From the NCBI RefSeq assembly GCF_016545825.1, contig NC_052613.1, positions 1,178,001-1,242,000 on the forward strand: 64,000 nucleotides of DNA. The letters are read 5' to 3'. The notes beneath the pieces are model-generated. The model had not been told where the DNA came from and did not search any database. It saw only the letters and a program-made list of their open reading frames with translations. Below are positions 57,650 through 64,000 of the stretch, piece after piece; position 1 is the first letter of the stretch; the number at the start of each line of letters is the position of its first letter. This DNA is from Eucalyptus grandis (lineage: Eukaryota > Streptophyta > Magnoliopsida > Myrtales > Myrtaceae). Made by a program: the position numbers and the translations under genes.

Positions 57650-58240
57650 TAACCCAATTGTTTGTCGTGCCAATTAGAATAATGAGAACATGCATTAGAT
57701 ATTGTGTTGGGCACTAACATGGTGCTATCGGCACTGACGTGGCACTACCAATACTAACTAACGACATTTTTAAAATAATATTTTAATATTTTTGATTTGT
57801 TTATAATTTTTTTTTTTTTTTTTTATTTTCTTTATTTTTTTCGTCCCTCCCCCTTCCCCTACCTTTAGTGTTGGCAAGGGTTGCCGACCAGCCCCTGCCA
57901 GCCATAGGCGAGGGCTACAACACCCTTGCGAGCAAGGGCCACGACACCCTCACCCACTGCTGGCGACCTTTGCCAACGCTAAAGGTAGGGGAAGAGGAAG
58001 AGGAAGAGAAAGGGAGAAAAAAACAGAAAATAAAAGAAAAATGATAAATGATAAAAAAAAATTAAAAAGTAATAAAATGTTATTTTAAAAATGCCTCGTC
58101 AGTGTGGGGAGCGCCAAATTAGTGCTGGATGGAGGTATGAATGGGAAAGATTTAGAACTTAATTGGCCAAAAAAAAAAATTCAAATTGAATTAGCACAAT
58201 TGCAATGGTTTTAAGACCTTTTTGGTAATTTTTCTTAGTA
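57650..58240. mobile_element. Foldback element with long inverted arms
   Basis: The left arm GACATTTTTAAAATAATATTT (57763) is inverted against AATGTTATTTTAAAAATGCC (58078-58097), and TACCTTTAGTGTTGGCAAGG (57860) against CCAACGCTAAAGGTAGGG (about 57974-57991). The loop is GC-rich (GCGAGGGCTACAACACC). Right outer sequence TTTTTGGTAATTTTTC (to about 58237) resembles MULE-type ends such as that at 18248, but the left end and target duplication are not clear. Confidence 0.6.
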
Positions 58241-58439
58241 AACTGAGACCTTCACAACCATATATCAAATAAAATATCTTTGATATTGATCAAGAAAATG
58301 AACCACACACATTATAAAACATTCATATATTCCAGCATCGCATTTTTTACATACTCCTCTTGTTTTATTTTATTTGAAACCCACTAGAAAAAAAAAAAAA
58401 GGGGTGAAGGGAAAAAGAGAGAGGGGCGTTTCTCAGGCT

Positions 58440-59812
58440 AGAAAAGAGCATTGATCAAGTGTTAACACACAATTCAAATCGTTCGGAAAGGTCCGCCAGG
58501 ATGGATGACGGCTTGGTAATTAAACTTGTTCTTCTTGACCCATCACATTGGCATGGATTGACGAGCAGAAGAGCCACAAACTCTTTGAAATTGGTCCCAG
58601 CATGAACGTGGTGATCTGTTTCATCTTCAAGATTGATAATTCGCATGAGGAGTACCATGGGAACGGCAGTCAGACCACGCAGCTTTTCTTTAATGAACTT
58701 CCAGCATTGGCCACTTGTTTATAGAGTTTGTTCTTTGTCTCATCCTCCTTAACCCTGTATTGTTTTGTGAAACACTCTATTAAAGATGCCACATGACCTC
58801 TCTCTTACCAAACTACAAAAAAAAAGATATATATATATCATTGAAATTAATTTTTCTCCTATTGATAAAACCTATGAGAAAGATTTAGATAAGATGATGT
58901 TGTTCACTAGTATAGCTTTTGTATACCTTGTGTCCAGCAATGTCATTCATAAGCCAACCAATTACTTGCGAGGCCTTCACTATCTTGGGGTCTTCAGACG
59001 GTAACCAGTCAAAAGTATTTTTTGTTACAATATCTCCCATTACCAAAAATGCTGTCACAAACGCCAATTGACTACCAATGCTTATTAATCCAACAGGCAT
59101 GTAGTCCTCCATTGTCGATACGTGGTTTTGGTGGAATCATTTGGCCTCAGCCAAGTACATGCTCAATTGAATTTTCATCTAAGAAATCATTATCAAACGT
59201 AAAAGCTACATCAATATTTGAGTTTTAATGTAGTTGATGGAGTTAGATATATGACAGCCTTTCATCCTTATCCAAAAGCTTAGTATTTTGTGTCAAGTAT
59301 ACAGAATAAAAATCACATTTGATTGATGTAACGTCAAATAGCTTACCTTTTCTTTTGCATGGAATAGGCGGTATGATCTTTCTTTTCTAGTCAATCCGTT
59401 GCCAATTTCATCCTAAAAATCAAGTGTCTTGTAAAACACTTGCATGCATTTTGGCAATCCTTCTTTGGCATCAACATCCCACCTAAGTCCCAATTTAAAA
59501 AATATAAACCTTGATCCTAATCAACAATTGGCCAAATTAAAATAAGTGAATTTAGAATCGGTAAATTGAGAAAAGTCTCGAACACCAACTGTACCTTTCA
59601 ATTGCTTCCGTGAAAAGTCCTAATTCTTCCAATGTGCCATAGAATGACCATCATTTTGGTTACTATTCCTCTAGCGATCTCGTACTCCAGCTCTAAATCA
59701 ATTCCTAACATCCAAACATGCACCTCCCTAAGCCTATCTCTAGCAAATGCAAACTCCCTCTCTATATCTATATCCTTCCACCATCTATAGTTTACCAACA
59801 AATCCCGTTTAA
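58440..59812 (-). pseudogene. Terpene synthase (TPS-b-like, isoprene/ocimene type) remnant, DDxxD lost
   Basis: C-terminal half of a terpene synthase, the family making mono- and hemiterpenes in plastids. Minus strand: RWWKDIDIEREFAFARDRLR and EYEIARGIVTKMMVI (59812-59640). Then YGTLEEL.LFTEAIER follows directly, so the segment holding the Mg-binding DDxxD is deleted and the frame shifts. Next are WDVDAKEGLPKCMQVFYKTL (about 59470, with a stop), AEAK*FHQNHVSTMEDYMPVG (about 59150; expected Trp is a stop), the NSE/DTE region VIGWLMNDIAGHK (about 58940), and RGHVASLIECFTKQYRVKE (about 58780) with a frame change after QVANAG. N-terminal exons are absent. Non-functional. Confidence 0.85.
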
Positions 59813-60090
59813 GGCAAACACATCAATGATGGAATTATAGAAAGTACTTTGGACCAGTGATCCAAAGAGCTTAACACTCATTGACATGAGCAAATGATTT
59901 TTAGTTCAAAATAGATTGCAATTACACTAATCAATCTATGACAATTTAGTGTTTTTAGAACATCTAGCTACTTCAAACTTGCTGGCATGAAGTTCACCTG
60001 ATCAGGTTGCCAAGTTCCTTATGGTGTTGCTCTTGCAATGAGTTGAAATCAAGCTTAGCCAAGGAGAGCAAGACTTAATTATGCGAAGGC

Positions 60091-60560
60091 AGACGATATC
60101 GGACGGTATTGGACGGTATCGGACGGTGACGGCGTGTCGATCTTCGGCGGGAGCCACATCTGGGTCGTCCACTGCTCCCTGTCCAACTGCAAGGACGGGC
60201 CCGTCGACGCCATCCACGGCTCCACCGCCATTACCATCTCCACCAATTACATAACTCACCACGACAAGGTCATGCTGCTCGGCCACAGCGATTCCTACAT
60301 ACAGGACAAGAACATGCAGGTCACCATTGCTTTCAACCACTTCGGAGAAGGCCTTGCCCAGAGAATGCCGAGGTACGTCATAAACTAACAACAACGACCC
60401 ATTTCGCCTTTTTTTCAATCTGTGCAGCCAGCACTGACAGGGTAGTTTCTTTGTTCCTTTTTTCTTTTTCTTTTTTTCTCTTGGCACAATTGCAGATGCA
60501 GGCATGGCTATTTCCATGTGGTCAACAATGACTATACCCATTGGGAGATGTACGCCATCG
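60091..60560 (+). pseudogene. Pectate lyase fragment, second copy of 48973-49414
   Basis: Reads [33 protein letters not shown] and [15 protein letters not shown], then an intron with the same borders as the active gene and [21 protein letters not shown], where similarity ends. Retention of the intron shows DNA-level duplication, not retrocopying. WVDH has become WVVH, losing an Asp that is near-invariant in PL1 enzymes. The left junction carries a run of GGACGGTAT(T/C) repeats (60100-60127). Neither a start nor the C-terminus is present. Confidence 0.9.
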
Positions 60561-60607
60561 ATGAAAGAAAAGACGTGTGGCCAGAGTTTCTAGTTTCTCG
60601 TTTCTCA
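60561..60607. other. 47-base filler at the duplication's internal junction
   Basis: ATGAAAGAAAAGACGTGTGG and the following bases join the pectate lyase exon 3 fragment to the 51061-type flank. They match neither side of copy 1 by eye, so they may be filler from end joining. Confidence 0.5.
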
Positions 60608-63600
60608 GAGGAAGGAGGGAGGGGAGGAGATTCGAGTTGACGACAAAATCAGGAGGCAAGCAAATGGGCGGGGGCTGGATTGATTTCGGACCATGATTGA
60701 TCTTCTTTTGATGCGGGACAGATTTAACCCTGTCCTCGCTCTGGTTTTTTCTTTTTTCTTTTTTCCTCATTAGTTAGTCCGCCAGCCCCGAGCTTCAATC
60801 TTTGACCGTCGTGGAAATGGACTTGTGAAAAAAAAAAAAAAAAAAAGAAAAGGGTGGGAAAGGGAGGAAAAGGAAAAGTGAAAAGAGACATGTTTTCGAA
60901 GGAAATCACATGTCGCTAAAAAACAAGATGCGCTTCTCTTTCCCGCCCTGCTTTCCTTGATTGGTGGCGTTAGCGCAAAATAATTTGAAAGGGGATGTCA
61001 TCCGTAGTTAACTGCATCTAGAGCGTTTTATTTTGTCGAATTTCGCTAGACACCCCTTGTGGGACGCATGAGATGTAATGGTCCGGATGTGGATTAGTAT
61101 ATGCGACACATTCATTTAACACTTTCTCCGGTGTTGAAAGAATTCTCCCTAATTAGTTACTCAATCAATGATATTAATTTTTCTTTTTGTGGTAAAAGCC
61201 ATTTACTTATTCTTTTCAAACCGAGAGCATACCCTTTATAATGAGGCAAAAAGTGGATAGTCCTCAAATACATTGTATAAAGGTATAAGATTTGTGGCGT
61301 CATATGATCGAGAATGATAATCTATTTCATATTACACCGAAAACTTCAGTTCTAATTACAAATTTGCCAATATTATATTTTCCACCACCATGAACAACAG
61401 CAAGATTGGAATGGAAATTCTAATGTACCCTTCATTTTGAAAAGGGGCCAAGGTGATTAGGTTAGTACATTTCCCTTCGGAAAACTTTAGGTTGAAATTC
61501 TTTGTACGAATTTAGATCATACGAGCCTGAGATGCTTATATTGTTGATGCTCGACTGTCGTTATTAGAACGGTCCCGCTCAATCTCTCTTTTTCCGGCGG
61601 CAAGCATATCGTGGAGATTGCATGTCCGCGATTAGGGCAAATAATCCCGGATATAACCTCAAATGATGAAGCCCCTGATCTCCCTTCACCTCATTTCCTC
61701 CAATAATTCCCTTAACTTCTTCCGTAAGTGGTAGACACCGTGCATGTGCCGGGTGCGGAAGGACGCAGCACGAAAGAGACTCATCATCGTTGCCAGCTAT
61801 TCATCCAAGTCTCAGCGCATGTTCAGCGTTCCCGAGGCTCAAGCAATTCAAGTTCTCTCGTCTTTCGTTTTGACGATGATCTGGAAAGGACAAAGGCCAA
61901 GTGTCGTCTTTATCCTCCTCCAACACGAGACTCTAACTACTGAATAATTTCTCCATTTGAGACGAGGGTTTTGCCCACTTCTCTCCACGAAAAGAGCGCG
62001 AGGCACGGGTCATGGCCACAGATATCAAGACGCGACCGGTGTGAACGGGGACGCCGGAGAATGCGCGAAATCAGGGAGATTCGATTTACCATTATGGGGA
62101 ATCGGTGGGGTAATCAATGATGAGGTCAAATCGCGAGACGGGTCCACGCATGTGGGGGGGCACATGCACATGCAGCACATGGGTGGGGGGGGGAATTTAG
62201 GCCTATCTTTGGTGGAGATCTGACGGCCAGGACATGTGCAGACGGTGATGGCGATGATGAAGAAGCAGGAGGAAAGCGGACGTTGCCGAGAACGCAAGCT
62301 TTCATCACACGCGGGCGCCCGTTTTACTGAACCTCGGCGAGGGGAGCGAGTGAACGAACGTGGGATGCTGCTGCTAACGAGGCTTGAGACTTCACAGGAA
62401 CAGGGACAAGGCCTTTCGTCAGAGGAGTAGCGGTAGCAGCGGAGATGACGGCGGTAGCAGCGGAGATGACGGGGAATTCTGTCAGTTCGGCCGCATGGAA
62501 TGCGGGCCTGCCCAAGCCTACCGACCAGCCATGCCCTACGAGCCTCCTCGACGACGACTGGGTTTCGGTTGGTGCATTGACTCGGGGCCCGAAATGGGGG
62601 CGGGCGAAAGGCCGTCGTGGACAGCGACAAGCTTCCCGAAAATCAGGGCACGGCTGTCGCCATCGCCTGTTGTACGAGAAAATACAGTGTACTGGCCTAG
62701 TACGAATTGGGACTTTTTTTTCTGGGCATAGTACGAATTGGGACTTGGCGGTCTGAAAGAGGGGGTTGGGCTTTGTGGATACGCCATTCGAATTGGGTCA
62801 TCTTGAATGACCCTCGGATAAAGAAATGAATTGGGCTGCTCAGGCCTTCTGGACCATGAGCTGCTCAGGCCTTCTGGACCATGATCAGTCATTCAGGTAT
62901 CGGCCTCATTTATTTATGCGGAGTGCCTAGTCATGTAAGGTTATGTGGGTCAGTTTAATTGGTTCGTAAGTTTTGATATGAAGTTCATCGGCGGTGTCCC
63001 CAGCATTGGATGTAAGAGTTTTTATTTTTTTATTTTTTTATTATAGGCTACATTAATTGAGATTGTAATTGACCGTTTTATGGAGTTGGTCTAATAAGAT
63101 AAAGCACAAGATTTTCTTAATAGTCGAATATGGGTTTGGTTTATGTGAGCCGAGTTGGGCCCCACTTGTGATAATAGGGCTCATCTAAAACTCTATAAAT
63201 AATGCTAAGATTCCTCCTCTAGCCCTCATTATTCCATGAATTTTCTCTCACCTCACATAAGATAAGCCGTGAGTGGCAATCTCATCGAGTTAGGAATTGA
63301 GGGTCATAGAGGAGAAAAACTTGAGCATTGGTTGATTATCTGAGCGTCGAATCGTCGTCATTCCGCATAAAAAACAATAGATTTCAAATCAGGTATGTAA
63401 ATCTTTGTATTCTCCTCGAATAATGTTTGGTTTCTAGCTACGTTGATCCTGGATGCCACTTCGACGGCCAACATTGGAAGCTCACCTTTGCTTAGGCTAT
63501 GTTTGTCTGGAGAATGTTTTCTTCCTTTTCTAGTGTTTGGTGCGGGAAATGAGCTCGTCAGAGGGAAATGACTTCCCTAGATAAGAAATATGGAGTTTGA

Positions 63601-63999
63601 AGCCAAGCTAAATAACTTCCTAATTTACAATGTCGGAAGTAACTTCTGGAAAGAACACAGAGGAGGTCTCGTTGACCGAGTGAAAGCGGGATTACCAAAG
63701 TAACTTCTTTCCTTAAGCAAGTCCGAGTGGAATGACTGATCTTCCATGAAGCAAGAACGTCAACCCCAGCCTCTCAGCAGTCATTGCCGTTGTTGCGAGC
63801 TTTATAGGCCGCTCCCTTTTCTTTCATCTTCCTCTTCTTCACTTGCAGCTATTGCACGGGGAACTGTGGCCGCCAGGCCCGAGTTCAGGCCCGCTCGATC
63901 TCAAACCCGAAGGAGCCTTTCATCCGTCGCCAACATATATATTGGATTTTGTTGAGCCTCGTTAGTCCATGCTTCTATCCATTTTCTTGTGAGGACAAA
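60608..63999. repeat. Tandem segmental duplication, copy 2 of the flank (runs off right edge)
   Basis: Aligned to 51061-53972 and 55124-55340. Copy-2 specific changes: about 64 extra bases at 61055-61118, about 33 extra at 61955-61987, a 20-21-base tandem duplication GGCGGTAGCAGCGGAGATGAC (62428-62470), a 28-base duplication of GCTGCTCAGGCCTTCTGGAC (62836-62885), a doubled TAGTACGAATTGGGACTT (62697-62750) and about 85 extra bases at 63108-63190. Small ORFs (for example 62025-62630 minus) are not conserved in frame between copies. Confidence 0.85.
63190..63200 (+). promoter_or_regulatory. TATA-like element retained in both duplication copies
   Basis: ACTCTATAAAT (copy 1: ATATAAATAG at 53386) is followed in both copies by a roughly 200-base leader-like stretch ending in a donor-like AGGTA(C/T)G(C/T)AAAT. 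It could be the remnant promoter of a gene or an LTR-type promoter. No coding exon follows inside the window. Confidence 0.3.
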
Positions 64000-64000
64000 A

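Noticed and set aside
1..64000. CRISPR arrays, bacterial operons, tRNA or rRNA genes
   Set aside because: None seen; direct repeats here are dispersed or two-copy, and gene structure is eukaryotic.

Overview
This window is nuclear DNA of a flowering plant. It has GT-AG introns, AT-rich intergenic DNA with many small inverted-repeat elements, and genes whose closest relatives I recognise are Arabidopsis proteins: a PPR protein, a UFM1 protease and a plant pectate lyase. The recurrent 'GTTACCAAACGG' elements and a terpene synthase relic make a woody eudicot, perhaps Myrtaceae such as Eucalyptus, my best guess. That taxon is inference only. No tRNA, rRNA, CRISPR array or bacterial-type operon was seen.

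Layout. 1-2313: decayed PIF/Harbinger transposon on the minus strand (MYB-like ORF, then DDE transposase running off the left edge). 2350-4080: its flank, with a GC-rich leader-like block. 4090-5205: MITE-like repeat and a Ty3/gypsy pol fragment. 5170-11018: two direct copies of a roughly 2 kb promoter-like segment; copy A abuts an antisense first exon of an AP-endonuclease gene (APE1L type). 11652-12454: methyltransferase gene (minus) with one frameshift in a homopolymer. 12650-19990: repeats, a broken TCHQD-type glutathione transferase (plus), a Mutator-like foldback element with 9-bp target duplication, and a decayed piece of a TPR gene. 20250-25120: decayed L1-type LINE (plus).

The core holds three intact minus-strand housekeeping genes: an EMB1006-type PPR protein (25616-28271, 2 exons), a TPR protein like At5g63200 (29645-34334, 11 exons) and a UFSP-type UFM1 protease (35286-41624, 13 exons, with a Tourist-like MITE in intron 1). 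I built the exon models by hand from splice sites and reading phase, and all three close in frame (720, 669 and 651 residues). The TPR and UFSP promoters carry TGGGCC/GGCCCA clusters.

42000-48140 is gene-poor. 48280-49857 is an intact four-exon, plus-strand pectate lyase gene (408 aa). Its downstream flank and part of the gene are repeated in tandem at 60091-63999, running off the right edge. The second copy keeps a pectate lyase fragment with a changed key Asp. A 1148-bp Harbinger-like element (53973-55120) is present in copy 1 and absent at the matching site of copy 2. A terpene synthase pseudogene without its DDxxD motif (58440-59812) lies between the copies. The genes share no evident pathway; the interest lies in the duplications, gene fragments and mobile elements around them.
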